Origin: Candidatus Nitrosopumilus sp.
GTDB lineage: Archaea; Thermoproteota; Nitrososphaeria; Nitrososphaerales; Nitrosopumilaceae
Assembly: GCA_029861085.1 (NCBI GenBank)
Contig: JAOUAE010000022.1
Span: forward strand, 1 to 14,278
DNA length: 14,278 bases
Reading direction: 5' to 3'
Both the position numbers and the translations under genes were made by a program. Shown piece after piece: positions 1 to 7,168 of this stretch. Under the pieces are notes generated by a model. It made no database searches, was not told the DNA's origin, and saw only the letters and a list, made by a program, of their open reading frames with translations. Positions within the stretch are counted from its first letter, which is position 1. Every line of letters begins with the position of its first letter.

Positions 1-134
1 GGTTTAACCTCTGCAGGTTTTGCAGCTTCTGCTGGTTCTGACACTAGCTGAGTAGAAAGTGTATTCAGTTTTGCTTCTAATTCGGCAATCTTGTTTTCAA
101 GATCTTGTTTCGTACGCTTCTTAGCATCTGCCAT
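1..134 (-). CDS. Hypothetical coiled-coil protein, N-terminal part (cut by window edge)
   Basis: Only the first 44 codons are in the window, read leftward from an ATG at 134-132; the frame is open to the edge. The N-terminus (MADAKKRTKQDLENKI) is basic. It is followed by a heptad-like stretch rich in Leu, Glu and Lys (residues about 10-30), then an Ala/Pro/Glu-rich linker. This looks like a short coiled coil followed by a flexible tail. A TATA-like element lies 26 nt upstream (156-164, minus), so the transcript is probably leaderless. I do not recognise the family and infer no function. It diverges from the Cys/His-rich gene at 232. Confidence 0.6.
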   Translation of the reverse strand, partial: MADAKKRTKQDLENKIAELEAKLNTLSTQLVSEPAEAAKPAEVK

Positions 135-155
135 AAATTTAAAGGATAATCCGGG

Positions 156-164
156 GTTTATGTA
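156..164 (-). promoter_or_regulatory. Probable TATA box of the leftward gene
   Basis: Read on the minus strand this is ACATAAACC, centred about 26 nt before the ATG at 134. That is the spacing expected for a leaderless archaeal transcript. The match to the TATA consensus is moderate. Confidence 0.4.
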
Positions 165-172
165 CATTTGGG

Positions 173-199
173 TTGATTACCGCAATCAATTTTGATCAA
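173..199. promoter_or_regulatory. Two adjacent palindromes between divergent promoters (candidate operator)
   Basis: TTGATT-accgc-AATCAA (173-189) is a perfect 6+5+6 inverted repeat. It is followed two bases later by the palindrome TTGATCAA (192-199). Both use the half-site TTGAT/ATCAA. They sit between the minus-strand TATA (156-164) and the plus-strand TATA (201-208), where a bound regulator could control both genes. The symmetry is seen directly; the regulatory role is inferred. Confidence 0.4.
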
Positions 200-200
200 G

Positions 201-208
201 TTTTATAT
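201..208 (+). promoter_or_regulatory. TATA box of the Cys/His-rich gene
   Basis: TTTTATAT is centred about 27 nt before the ATG at 232, placing transcription start at or within a few bases of the start codon. It directly abuts the palindrome TTGATCAA, so a protein bound there would probably interfere with TBP/TFB binding. Confidence 0.55.
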
Positions 209-231
209 GTTGAAATTAGATAATACTTACC

Positions 232-606
232 ATGGATGACTTTGAGAAAGAATACCCTGAATTTGACTGGAAGAACATACCAGCATACAAACATCCAGGT
301 GGCAAGAATTGTCCATGTCCAAAGCACGAATACATCAGAGAGCAGATTAATTTTACGAAGCAAGTAAATGAAAAAGGCAAAGAACCAGCCAAAGTCACAC
401 TAAAGTTTTGTCCCGATCATTATAGAGTATACATGGAAGAGGTAATTCCTGCAATGCCATTAAAATATAGAATTCTCACAAAAATTGCACTAAAACTTGG
501 AGCAATTCAAGTTGAACAATTAAAGTACATGGAATCAGAATTGTGTTTTTACTGTAAATTTGGTTCTGGCGGTCATGACAAAAAAACAGAACTTCCACCA
601 ATGTAA
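232..606 (+). CDS. Small Cys/His-rich putative metal-binding protein
   Basis: A 124-residue protein without signal peptide or membrane segment. Potential metal ligands fall in three clusters: C27-x-C29-x2-H32, C60-x2-H63 and C105-x2-C108, with H115 nearby. That is enough for one or two zinc or iron-sulfur sites. The N-terminus is acidic and aromatic (MDDFEKEYPEFDW). The middle, residues about 75-100, is a Lys-rich likely helix, and the C-terminus ends in a polar Gly/Lys/Pro tail. The ATG was chosen because a TATA box lies about 27 nt upstream and no upstream in-frame start fits that promoter. I do not recognise the family; a conserved archaeal zinc protein is my guess. It stands alone, followed by a 340-nt gap. 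Confidence 0.75.
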   Translation: MDDFEKEYPEFDWKNIPAYKHPGGKNCPCPKHEYIREQINFTKQVNEKGKEPAKVTLKFCPDHYRVYMEEVIPAMPLKYRILTKIALKLGAIQVEQLKYMESELCFYCKFGSGGHDKKTELPPM

Positions 607-717
607 ATTACTCAAAACCCGACAAAATTTCATGTTTGCTAAAATTATAACAATATCATCCATTTACACATAAAGAATATTTTTTCTGTGAGAAAAACCC
701 ACTGGCAAATAATAGAA

Positions 718-795
718 TTAGGATATGATTTTAGAGATTTGCATATGTTCCTCATTCCCATAGCAAAAATGACATTCAGGACTAAATAATTTCAT
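718..795 (-). other. Possible mini-ORF or gene remnant with CxxC (25 aa)
   Basis: Read from ATG at 795, the peptide starts MKLFSPECHFCYGNEEHMQI and ends at TAA (718-720). The Cys-x2-Cys-x5-His start resembles a small archaeal zinc-finger protein cut short. Shifting frame just before the stop keeps an open frame for about 25 more codons, with two further Cys, ending at another TAA. It could be a decayed zinc-finger gene, a real microprotein, or chance. A TATA-like sequence lies upstream on the minus strand, but at about 50 nt, further than usual. Confidence 0.2.
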
Positions 796-917
796 AATTT
801 TATTTCCCTTACACACAGCAGATTAATCATCAGTCAATATTGCCATTTATAAAAATGAGAATCACATAGTCATTAGAACAATTTCAACAAACCCACCATT
901 GTAAAAATCTAGTTAAG

Positions 918-926
918 CTTATACTT
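918..926 (+). promoter_or_regulatory. Probable TATA box of the UbiD-family gene
   Basis: CTTATACTT is centred about 25 nt before the ATG at 947, consistent with a leaderless transcript. No Shine-Dalgarno-like sequence precedes the ATG at the usual distance. Confidence 0.5.
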
Positions 927-946
927 GATCTGGATAGAGAATCGAT

Positions 947-2389
947 ATGGGAATAGAAGATATTAATGATTTCATAGTCGAACTTGAAAATCACGGAGAA
1001 CTAAAGAGAGTAAATACAGAAGTTGATTCAGATTTAGAAATTGCAGAGATACTTAGAAGAGGGATGTACGCTAACGGTCCCGCAATTCTTTTTGAAAATG
1101 TAAAAGATCACAATATGCCGGTTTTAGGAAATGCATTTGGTTCCATGAAAAGATTAGAGATCGGATTAGAGATGACAGACTTTACTGAAATTGGCCAACG
1201 TATTACAGATATGACAAAGATGGACATTCCATCAGGATTGCTAAATAAAATTAAAAAACTTCCAGAACTTACAAAGATGACAGCATCATTTCCTAAAGCA
1301 GAGACAAGTGGACCAGTAACTGAAATTACATCAAAGGATGCATCATTTGAGGATTTACCAATACTGAAATCTTGGCCAGATGACGCAGGCAGATTCATCA
1401 CTCTGGGATTAGTTGCCACAAAACACCCAGAAACAGGAGTAAGAAATCTGGGAGTTTACAGAATGCAAATAGTAGATAAAACTCACGCACTAATGCATTG
1501 GCAAAAACACAAAAGAGGAGCAAATCATAGTGACATTGCAAAAGACAGAGGAGAGAAAATTCCAACTGCCATAATTATTGGCGGGGATCCAGCTACAATA
1601 TTTTCGTCGATTGCCCCAGTTCCAGAAGGATTAGACAAGTACTTGTTTGCAGGAATTACAAGGAAGGAAGGAATCAAAACTGTGAAATGTAAAACAATTG
1701 ATTTGGATGTACCTGCAAATGCAGAGATAGTTCTAGAGGGATATGTCGATCCTGCAGATATTAGGGATGAAGGGCCATTCGGAGATCATACAGGTTACTA
1801 CACACCAGTTGAACCATATCCAACATTTACACTGACAGGGATTATGCGAAGAAAAGATCCAATATACGTTACAACAGTTGTGGGAAAACCAATTCTTGAA
1901 GATGCGTATATTGGAAAAGTAATTGAGCGTTCATTTTTGCCATTAATCCAAATGTTCCATCCAGAAGTAGTAGATTTTAGCATGCCAGCAGCAGGATGGT
2001 TCCAAGGATTTGCAATCATGTCAATCAAAAAAAGATATCCAGGTCAGGCCAAAAAAGTCATGATGGGGTTGTGGGGCATGGGACAGCTTTCTCTAACAAA
2101 GATGTTTGTCGTAGTGGATGAAGACATCAATGTACATGACATCAATGATGTAATATGGGCAATCACCACAAGAGCAGATGCATCACGAGATACAACAATT
2201 ATCAATAATACACCAACAGATACTCTCGATCCAGCATCACCACTTGTTAATTTAGGTTCTAAAATGGGAATTGATGCAACACAAAAAACAAGAGAAGAAG
2301 GATACGAAAGGGAAATTCAACAATTAGTTAAAGTCGATAATGAGACAAGAAAATTAGTAGATTCAAAGTGGTCAAGTTATGGATTATGA
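947..2389 (+). CDS. ubiD: UbiD-family prenylated-FMN-dependent decarboxylase
   Basis: The 480 residues match the usual length of cytosolic UbiD decarboxylases, which use prenylated FMN made by a UbiX enzyme. Family marks are the N-terminal ELENHGELKRV (12-22), N167 and R172 in NLGVYRM, and EGYVDP followed by EGPFGDHTGYY (275-285). The last motif supplies E275 and D280, so the Glu-Arg-Asp/Glu catalytic set known from Fdc1/UbiD is intact with normal spacing. The substrate cannot be read from sequence. Candidates are the naphthoate decarboxylation of futalosine menaquinone synthesis (MqnL role), favoured by the adjacent MqnC-like gene, and trans-anhydromevalonate-5-phosphate decarboxylase of the archaeal mevalonate route. 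It converges on and overlaps the minus-strand radical SAM gene by 6 bp. Confidence 0.9.
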   Translation: MGIEDINDFIVELENHGELKRVNTEVDSDLEIAEILRRGMYANGPAILFENVKDHNMPVLGNAFGSMKRLEIGLEMTDFTEIGQRITDMTKMDIPSGLLNKIKKLPELTKMTASFPKAETSGPVTEITSKDASFEDLPILKSWPDDAGRFITLGLVATKHPETGVRNLGVYRMQIVDKTHALMHWQKHKRGANHSDIAKDRGEKIPTAIIIGGDPATIFSSIAPVPEGLDKYLFAGITRKEGIKTVKCKTIDLDVPANAEIVLEGYVDPADIRDEGPFGDHTGYYTPVEPYPTFTLTGIMRRKDPIYVTTVVGKPILEDAYIGKVIERSFLPLIQMFHPEVVDFSMPAAGWFQGFAIMSIKKRYPGQAKKVMMGLWGMGQLSLTKMFVVVDEDINVHDINDVIWAITTRADASRDTTIINNTPTDTLDPASPLVNLGSKMGIDATQKTREEGYEREIQQLVKVDNETRKLVDSKWSSYGL

Positions 2390-3502
2390 TAAAGATATAG
2401 GATTGTAAAAATTATCTCTCTCTTCTACTTTATATCCAATTTGGTGAATTGCATCCATGATTATCTTGTCAGTGAGTTCAGTAGAGCGTGCCCCAGTACA
2501 TGAAACAACCTCTTCACCGATGAGCGTGCCACCAAAATCATCAGCACCATATTGTAAAGCAAGCTGAGCCATTCCAATTCCGTTAGTTAACCATGATGAC
2601 TGAATATGTGGAATTAATCCATCAAAAACAAGTCTAGAAATTGCAATCATTTTCAAAAGTTGGATTCCACCAGTTCCATATTCAACAATACCTTCTTCAT
2701 GCATCAAAGTATTATTTGGTTCAAAATTCCAAGGAATGAATGCCATGAAACCTTTGGTTTTTTCTTGAAGTTTTATGATTTTAGAAAAATGCTCAACAAT
2801 ATCATTATTATTTTCTACATGACCATACATCATTGTTGCAGAACCCGGAATGCCAAGTGAATGAGCTTCATCCATAATTCTAATCCAATCATCGCTAGAT
2901 ATTTTTTTTGGACTAATAATTTCTTTAACTGAATCAGTTAGGATTTCTGCACCAGCCCCAGGGATGGATTGCAGACCTGCATCTTTTAATCTAGATAGGA
3001 TTTCTTTTGTCGATGATTTTTCAACTCTTGCAATCATATCAATTTCAGATGTAGACAGTCCATGAATTCCAACGGTTGGAAATTTCTCTCGAATCATTCT
3101 GAATGCATCTTCATAATATTCTATCTTCAGATTTGGATTATGACCACCTTGAATCAGGACTTGGCGAATCTTAAACATATCATATGAAGTTTTAACTCTA
3201 GATTCAATTTGCTCAAGGGTTAAAGTGTAAGAATCTTCAGCTCCAGGAGATCTGTAAAATGCACAAAACTTACAATCAGTAATACAAACATTAGTGTAAT
3301 TCAAAATAATATTATTTACAAATGATGCTTTTTTGCCAAATTGCTTCCTTGTAAGATGTCCAGAAACAAGACCCATGAGATGAACATCATCAGACTCTAA
3401 GAGTCTCAAACAATCTTCAGATCCCGGTCTTTTACCATCAAGGGAGTTCTCCAAAATATCTTTGATATCACTTTTTTGTATCTGTTCGGTAGTTTGACTC
3501 AA
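2384..3502 (-). CDS. mqnC: MqnC/CofH-family radical SAM enzyme, probable dehypoxanthine futalosine cyclase
   Basis: A 372-residue cytosolic radical SAM protein. C73-x3-C77-x2-C80 (CITDCKFCAFYR) is the site for the 4Fe-4S cluster that cleaves S-adenosylmethionine. QGGHNPNLKIEYYEDAFR, SIPGAGAEILTDSV, ATMMYGHVE and FIPWNFEPNNT resemble MqnC, which cyclises dehypoxanthine futalosine in menaquinone synthesis, more than CofH of F420 synthesis. Assignment to MqnC is by motif memory, so CofH-like activity remains possible. The start is taken as TTG at 3502: no in-frame ATG or GTG lies between it and an upstream stop, and GAGG (3514-3517) lies 11 nt before it. An upstream TATA-like element gives a leader of about 28 nt. 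The 3' end overlaps the UbiD gene by 6 bp. Confidence 0.85.
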   Translation of the reverse strand: MSQTTEQIQKSDIKDILENSLDGKRPGSEDCLRLLESDDVHLMGLVSGHLTRKQFGKKASFVNNIILNYTNVCITDCKFCAFYRSPGAEDSYTLTLEQIESRVKTSYDMFKIRQVLIQGGHNPNLKIEYYEDAFRMIREKFPTVGIHGLSTSEIDMIARVEKSSTKEILSRLKDAGLQSIPGAGAEILTDSVKEIISPKKISSDDWIRIMDEAHSLGIPGSATMMYGHVENNNDIVEHFSKIIKLQEKTKGFMAFIPWNFEPNNTLMHEEGIVEYGTGGIQLLKMIAISRLVFDGLIPHIQSSWLTNGIGMAQLALQYGADDFGGTLIGEEVVSCTGARSTELTDKIIMDAIHQIGYKVEERDNFYNPISLS

Positions 3503-3550
3503 GCATTCTACATCCTCTGGAATTTCTATTTAATCCTTGATAGAAATAAT

Positions 3551-3561
3551 AAATTTTTAAA
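3551..3561 (-). promoter_or_regulatory. Probable TATA box of the mqnC-like gene
   Basis: On the minus strand this reads TTTAAAAATTT, centred about 54 nt before the TTG at 3502. Transcription would start near 3530, leaving a leader of about 28 nt that contains GAGG. This gene is therefore probably leadered, unlike most others in the window. Confidence 0.4.
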
Positions 3562-3668
3562 CATTCCAATTATGCATATGTTAAGATTGATTGTTGAGAA
3601 GAAGAACTATACTTATTGCAACAAAAAGGCCCAACCAAATCATAAATCTCACCTTATTCATTACAATA

Positions 3669-3694
3669 CTTGAATCGTTCAAGATTTTATATAA
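3669..3694 (+). promoter_or_regulatory. Inverted repeat abutting a TATA box upstream of the aro operon
   Basis: CTTGAA-tcg-TTCAAG (3669-3683) is a perfect 6+3+6 inverted repeat. It is followed after one base by TTTTATATAA (3685-3694), a strong TATA-like sequence. Transcription from here would begin near 3716, giving aroA' a leader of about 78 nt, so this may be a second, regulated operon promoter. The block TCAAG-A-TTTTATAT resembles TCAAG-TTTTATAT at 196-208. Confidence 0.35.
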
Positions 3695-3760
3695 TTTTAT
3701 TTCTAAAACAAGATTTTTGAACTCTTTAATTTTAGGGAATATGATCTTCAGGTCTCGTTA

Positions 3761-3768
3761 TTTTTAAG
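3761..3768 (+). promoter_or_regulatory. TATA box of the aro operon
   Basis: TTTTTAAG is centred about 29 nt before the ATG at 3794, so the main transcript would start within a few bases of the start codon. This is the proximal promoter. The out-of-frame ATG at 3781 stops after eight codons and would lie upstream of the proposed transcript start. Confidence 0.5.
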
Positions 3769-3793
3769 TAGGGTACAAAAATGAGATCAAATC

Positions 3794-4576
3794 ATGGTAT
3801 CAGGTAATCAAATAAGGCTAAATCGAATACTCAGGAAAGGAAAAATGCTTTGCATTCCAATGGATCATGGAATCTCAAACGGACCCATTGAGGGTCTTGA
3901 AGATCCAGTATCTACAATTTACAAATGTGAAGGACATGGACTCACAAGTGTAATCATTAACAAAGGAATTCTCAAAGCAATGCCCAAACCAACTAAAATT
4001 GGAATTTTAGTTCATTTTTCAAGCAGCACATCATTATCATTATCACCTAATCGAAAAATGCTAACAGGTACAGTCAAAGAAGCAGCAGCAATGGGAGCTG
4101 ATGGAGTTTCATTACATATCAACATCGGAGGCAAAGAAGAACCAGAAATGTTAGAACAACTTGGAATGACTGCAGATCAATGTCACAAATGGGGAATGCC
4201 ACTTTTAGCAATGATGTATCCAAGGGGCGAGAACATTAAAGATCCACATGATCCAGAAATTGTAGCACACGTTGCAAGAATTGGAGCAGAATGTGGTGCG
4301 GACATAGTTAAAACATTATACACTGGAGATATCGATTCCTTTTCAAAAATTGTAAAGAGTACACCAGTTCCAATTGTTATTGCAGGTGGACCAAAAGCAA
4401 AAACAGATTTAGATATTCTTCAAATGACCGAAGATGCCATAATCGCAGGAGCAAAAGGAGTCACATATGGTAGAAACATCTTTGCACATAAAACACCTGA
4501 AAAAATGATAGATGCATTAGCTGAAATAATTTTTAGAAAAGGAACGGCAAAGGAAGCAATGAAAAAAATTGAGTAA
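3794..4576 (+). CDS. aroA': 2-amino-3,7-dideoxy-D-threo-hept-6-ulosonate synthase
   Basis: This is the first step of the archaeal entry to the shikimate pathway: an aldolase-type enzyme joining a 6-deoxy-5-ketofructose phosphate donor to aspartate semialdehyde, replacing DAHP synthase. The 260 residues match the class I aldolase (DhnA/FbaB-like) family in length. Visible motifs are [10 protein letters not shown] (22-31, D24 and H25), [14 protein letters not shown] (141-154), [11 protein letters not shown] with K173 as the expected Schiff-base lysine, and [11 protein letters not shown] (191-201). It is the first gene of the operon. Its last 8 bp overlap aroB', so translation is probably coupled. 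A transaldolase or fructose-bisphosphate aldolase role is less likely because 3-dehydroquinate synthase II follows directly. Confidence 0.93.
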   Translation: MVSGNQIRLNRILRKGKMLCIPMDHGISNGPIEGLEDPVSTIYKCEGHGLTSVIINKGILKAMPKPTKIGILVHFSSSTSLSLSPNRKMLTGTVKEAAAMGADGVSLHINIGGKEEPEMLEQLGMTADQCHKWGMPLLAMMYPRGENIKDPHDPEIVAHVARIGAECGADIVKTLYTGDIDSFSKIVKSTPVPIVIAGGPKAKTDLDILQMTEDAIIAGAKGVTYGRNIFAHKTPEKMIDALAEIIFRKGTAKEAMKKIE

Positions 4577-5627
4577 AACAAGAGAACTAATAATTTTGCC
4601 TAAGGTGTCTCAGACACAATTAGCCAAATTTCTACCTCAGATAGAAGCAGAAGGAGTGAAAATGGTGTATTTAGATCCAAAAAAACTAGGTAAAATAAAA
4701 ACAAAGATTCAGACAGTTTTTCCATCCAGTGTTTCAAACTACGTAGTTCTCGATAAAGATAAGACAAAACCAAAAGGTAAGAAAGTTGGAAGAAAATTTC
4801 AGGTATTATCAAATTCTGATATTGACAACATCCTTACAGTTGCTAAGAAAGAGCTAGACTTTGTAATTGTCGAAGTAAAAGATTGGAAAATAATTCCTTT
4901 AGAAAATATCATTGCAAAATTACACAAAATTCATACTAAAATTTTTGCAATTGCCAAAACACCTGAGGAGGTAAGAAAAATGTTTTCAATTTTAGAAGTA
5001 GGTGTAGATGGGGTAATCTTTAGCACATCATCAATTAATGAAGTAAGAGAGGTCATGGTATACTTGGGAACAAAAAATTTCGACATGAGGCCTGCAAAAA
5101 TTATAGAAATTAAAGAAGTCGGAGATGGTGAACGGGTTTGTGTAGATACAGCTTCAATGCTGCATAAGGGTGAAGGAATGTTAATTGGAAGTAGATCAAA
5201 CTTTCTGTTTCTAGTTCATAATGAATCAGTGGGATCATCATTTACATCACCAAGACCATTCAGAGTAAATGCAGGGGCGGTTCATTGCTACACATTATCA
5301 CCAGATGGAACAACAAATTACCTCTCAGAAGTAGAAACAGGCTCTGAAGTGCTAATTCTTAATTCAAAGGGAAAAGCAAGAAGAGTAACCGTAGGAAGAT
5401 CTAAGATTGAACGCAGACCGATGCTAATGATTAAAGCTGCAGTAGACGGAGAAATAGGCGGGATAATAGCACAAGATGCAGAAACAATCCGCTTTGTAAA
5501 ATCAAATGGACAACTAGTATCAGTAACGCACCTAAAGAAAGGAGACACGGTCATGGTACATGCAAAACCTGCAACAGGCAGACATTTTGGAATGGAAGTT
5601 TCAGATGAATACATACTAGAAAAATGA
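4569..5627 (+). CDS. aroB': 3-dehydroquinate synthase II (archaeal type)
   Basis: It converts the aminodideoxyheptulosonate product of the preceding gene to 3-dehydroquinate by NAD-dependent oxidative deamination and cyclisation. The 352 residues match the archaeal family and are unrelated to bacterial AroB. The strongly conserved C-terminal half carries GEGMLIGSRSNFLFLVHNE, RPFRVNAGAVHCY and SKIERRPMLMIKA. The N-terminal half is more variable and Lys-rich. The start is a TTG at 4569, inside the end of aroA' (8-bp overlap); AGGAAG at 4551-4556 is a distant, weak ribosome-binding candidate. The stop codon overlaps the aroD start as ATGA. Confidence 0.93.
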   Translation: MSKTRELIILPKVSQTQLAKFLPQIEAEGVKMVYLDPKKLGKIKTKIQTVFPSSVSNYVVLDKDKTKPKGKKVGRKFQVLSNSDIDNILTVAKKELDFVIVEVKDWKIIPLENIIAKLHKIHTKIFAIAKTPEEVRKMFSILEVGVDGVIFSTSSINEVREVMVYLGTKNFDMRPAKIIEIKEVGDGERVCVDTASMLHKGEGMLIGSRSNFLFLVHNESVGSSFTSPRPFRVNAGAVHCYTLSPDGTTNYLSEVETGSEVLILNSKGKARRVTVGRSKIERRPMLMIKAAVDGEIGGIIAQDAETIRFVKSNGQLVSVTHLKKGDTVMVHAKPATGRHFGMEVSDEYILEK

Positions 5628-6295
5628 AATACAAGACATGTGTATCGATTGGGGAGAAAACGCCTACAAAGATTGGAAAAATTTTAAAAATTGCACTGAA
5701 AAAATCGGATTACGTAGAAGTAAGACTAGATTTTTTAAAAATAGAACAAATTCCAGAAACATTAGAAATTATCAAAAAAGATCTTAATAGAATAGTATGT
5801 ACATTAAGACCAAAAACAGAAGGCGGTAAATTTGCAGGAAATGAAAAAGAGCGAATTGCAATTCTAAAATTAATCGCAGAGTACAATCCTTTCCTATTAG
5901 ATATAGAATTTAACACATTAAAGAATAATTCATCATTAGCAAAATATCTAAAATCAACAAAGACAAAATTACTTGTGTCATGGCATGATTTTAAAAAAAC
6001 TCCTGATTCTTCAGAACTTAAGAATAAAATTAATCAAATGAGTAAATTTTCATCAAATGTAAAAATTGTAAGTACGGCAAAATCAACAAATGATTCAACG
6101 AGAATGCTTGAATTGTACAGTAAAAAAGGAAAGAATAACCTAATTTCATTTGCAATGGGAGATTTTGGAAGGATTTCAAGGATTTTATGCCTGTATTTGG
6201 GCAGTCCGTATACTTATGTTTCTCTAGGAAAGCCGATTGCACCAGGACAGTTTAGTGTTGATGAAATCAAAAAAATTGCAAATTTAAAAAAATAA
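5624..6295 (+). CDS. aroD: 3-dehydroquinate dehydratase, type I
   Basis: It dehydrates 3-dehydroquinate to 3-dehydroshikimate through a Schiff base. The 223 residues fit archaeal type I enzymes, slightly shorter than bacterial ones. Seen in order: EVRLD (32-36, substrate-binding Glu and Arg), CTLRPKTEGGKF (59-70), LLDIEF (91-96), VSWHDFKKTP with catalytic H121, VKIVSTAKS with the Schiff-base K147, and the C-terminal YVSLGKPIAPGQ (198-209). All catalytic positions are present. The ATG overlaps the aroB' stop by four bases (ATGA). The gene is unusually Lys-rich and AT-rich, like its neighbours. A 51-nt gap with its own TATA-like element separates it from aroE. Confidence 0.93.
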   Translation: MKYKTCVSIGEKTPTKIGKILKIALKKSDYVEVRLDFLKIEQIPETLEIIKKDLNRIVCTLRPKTEGGKFAGNEKERIAILKLIAEYNPFLLDIEFNTLKNNSSLAKYLKSTKTKLLVSWHDFKKTPDSSELKNKINQMSKFSSNVKIVSTAKSTNDSTRMLELYSKKGKNNLISFAMGDFGRISRILCLYLGSPYTYVSLGKPIAPGQFSVDEIKKIANLKK

Positions 6296-6314
6296 GCGAT
6301 GAAATAGTTGAGAG

Positions 6315-6321
6315 TTTAAAT
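6315..6321 (+). promoter_or_regulatory. Internal TATA box before aroE
   Basis: TTTAAAT is centred about 29 nt before the aroE ATG at 6347, in the only real gap of the aroA'-aroA block. It could start a leaderless transcript for aroE-aroK-aroA. The short frame from ATG at 6327 (MQFKKI) ends in TGATG overlapping the aroE start, but would lie upstream of the proposed transcript start. Confidence 0.35.
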
Positions 6322-6346
6322 CAATCATGCAATTCAAGAAAATTTG

Positions 6347-7168
6347 ATGAGTAAATCATTTGCGGTAATCGGAGATCCCATTGATCATTCATTATCTCCA
6401 AATATTCACAGTGCAGCATTTAGAGAAATGGGTTTAGATTCATCATATATTGCATATAGAATTCCAAAAGGAGAATTAGAAGAAGGAATTGAAGGATTAA
6501 AGAAAATCAAAATCTATGGATTTAACATTACCATTCCACATAAAATAGAGATGATGAAATATCTAGATAAAATGGATGAATCATGTAGTTTGATTGGTGC
6601 AGTAAACACAGTTACAAACAAAGATGGAATTTTAAAAGGATACAATACAGATATGGATGGATTTCTCGACCCATTTAAAAAAAAGAAATTAAGCATTGCA
6701 AATACCAAAGTGCTTCTTATTGGATCTGGCGGTGCAGCAAGGGCAATAGTTGCGGCATTTGCAAAAGAAAAAGCTAAAAGCATCACCATTGCAAATAGAA
6801 CATTAGATAATGCCAATACTCTTTCAGTGTTTGCAAAAAAAATCGGATTAAACTCAAATGCAATAAAAATTGAAGATGTTAAGAATACCGTAAAAAATTA
6901 CGACATTATCGTTAATGCCACATCAGTAGGACTAAGAAACGAACCAAGTATTATTTCCTTAGAAGGCATTAATGAAAAAACGATTGTTTATGATATCGTA
7001 TACATGCCAATGAATACAGATTTTATCAAAAAAGCAAAAGAAAAAAATGCCATTGTGATTTACGGTTATGAAATGCTACTAGGTCAAGCAGTAAGAGCCT
7101 TTGAGATTTGGCACGGCATGGAAGCACCTTATAACGCCATGAAAAAAGTATTGTTGGGAGGATTTTGA
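6347..7168 (+). CDS. aroE: Shikimate dehydrogenase
   Basis: It reduces 3-dehydroshikimate to shikimate. The 273 residues match the family. S15 and S17 in DHSLSPNIHS bind shikimate. NITIPHK (60-66) gives catalytic K66, GAVNTV gives N87, and YNTDMDGF gives D102. The nucleotide-binding loop is GSGGAA (126-131), and ANRT (149-152) with R151 points to NADPH. YEMLLGQAVRAFEIW near the end is the conserved C-terminal substrate motif. A TTG directly before the ATG at 6347 would add one Met; the ATG is preferred because of the TATA spacing. The stop shares one base with the aroK ATG (TGATG). Confidence 0.95.
   Translation: MSKSFAVIGDPIDHSLSPNIHSAAFREMGLDSSYIAYRIPKGELEEGIEGLKKIKIYGFNITIPHKIEMMKYLDKMDESCSLIGAVNTVTNKDGILKGYNTDMDGFLDPFKKKKLSIANTKVLLIGSGGAARAIVAAFAKEKAKSITIANRTLDNANTLSVFAKKIGLNSNAIKIEDVKNTVKNYDIIVNATSVGLRNEPSIISLEGINEKTIVYDIVYMPMNTDFIKKAKEKNAIVIYGYEMLLGQAVRAFEIWHGMEAPYNAMKKVLLGGF
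7156..7162 (+). promoter_or_regulatory. Strong Shine-Dalgarno sequence for aroK
   Basis: GGGAGGA lies 5 nt before the ATG at 7168, inside the end of aroE. It decides the aroK start between ATG 7168 and the alternative TTG 7165, which would be too close. It is the clearest ribosome-binding site in the window and fits an internal operon gene. Confidence 0.65.

Larger units (their letters stand above)
607..946. other. 340-nt intergenic region, no convincing gene
   Basis: The stretch is AT-rich and lacks long open frames on either strand. It holds a 25-codon minus-strand mini-ORF (718-795), a good plus-strand TATA-like element TTTATAAAA at 846-854 that could start a transcript with a leader of about 70 nt, and the closer ubiD promoter at 918-926. 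I see no tRNA, no C/D-box pair and no strong hairpin. Confidence 0.5.

Noticed and set aside
3476..3673. 65-codon plus-strand frame overlapping the start of the mqnC-like gene
   Set aside because: Its first part is antisense to coding sequence, composition is not protein-like, and no promoter or ribosome site fits the first start.
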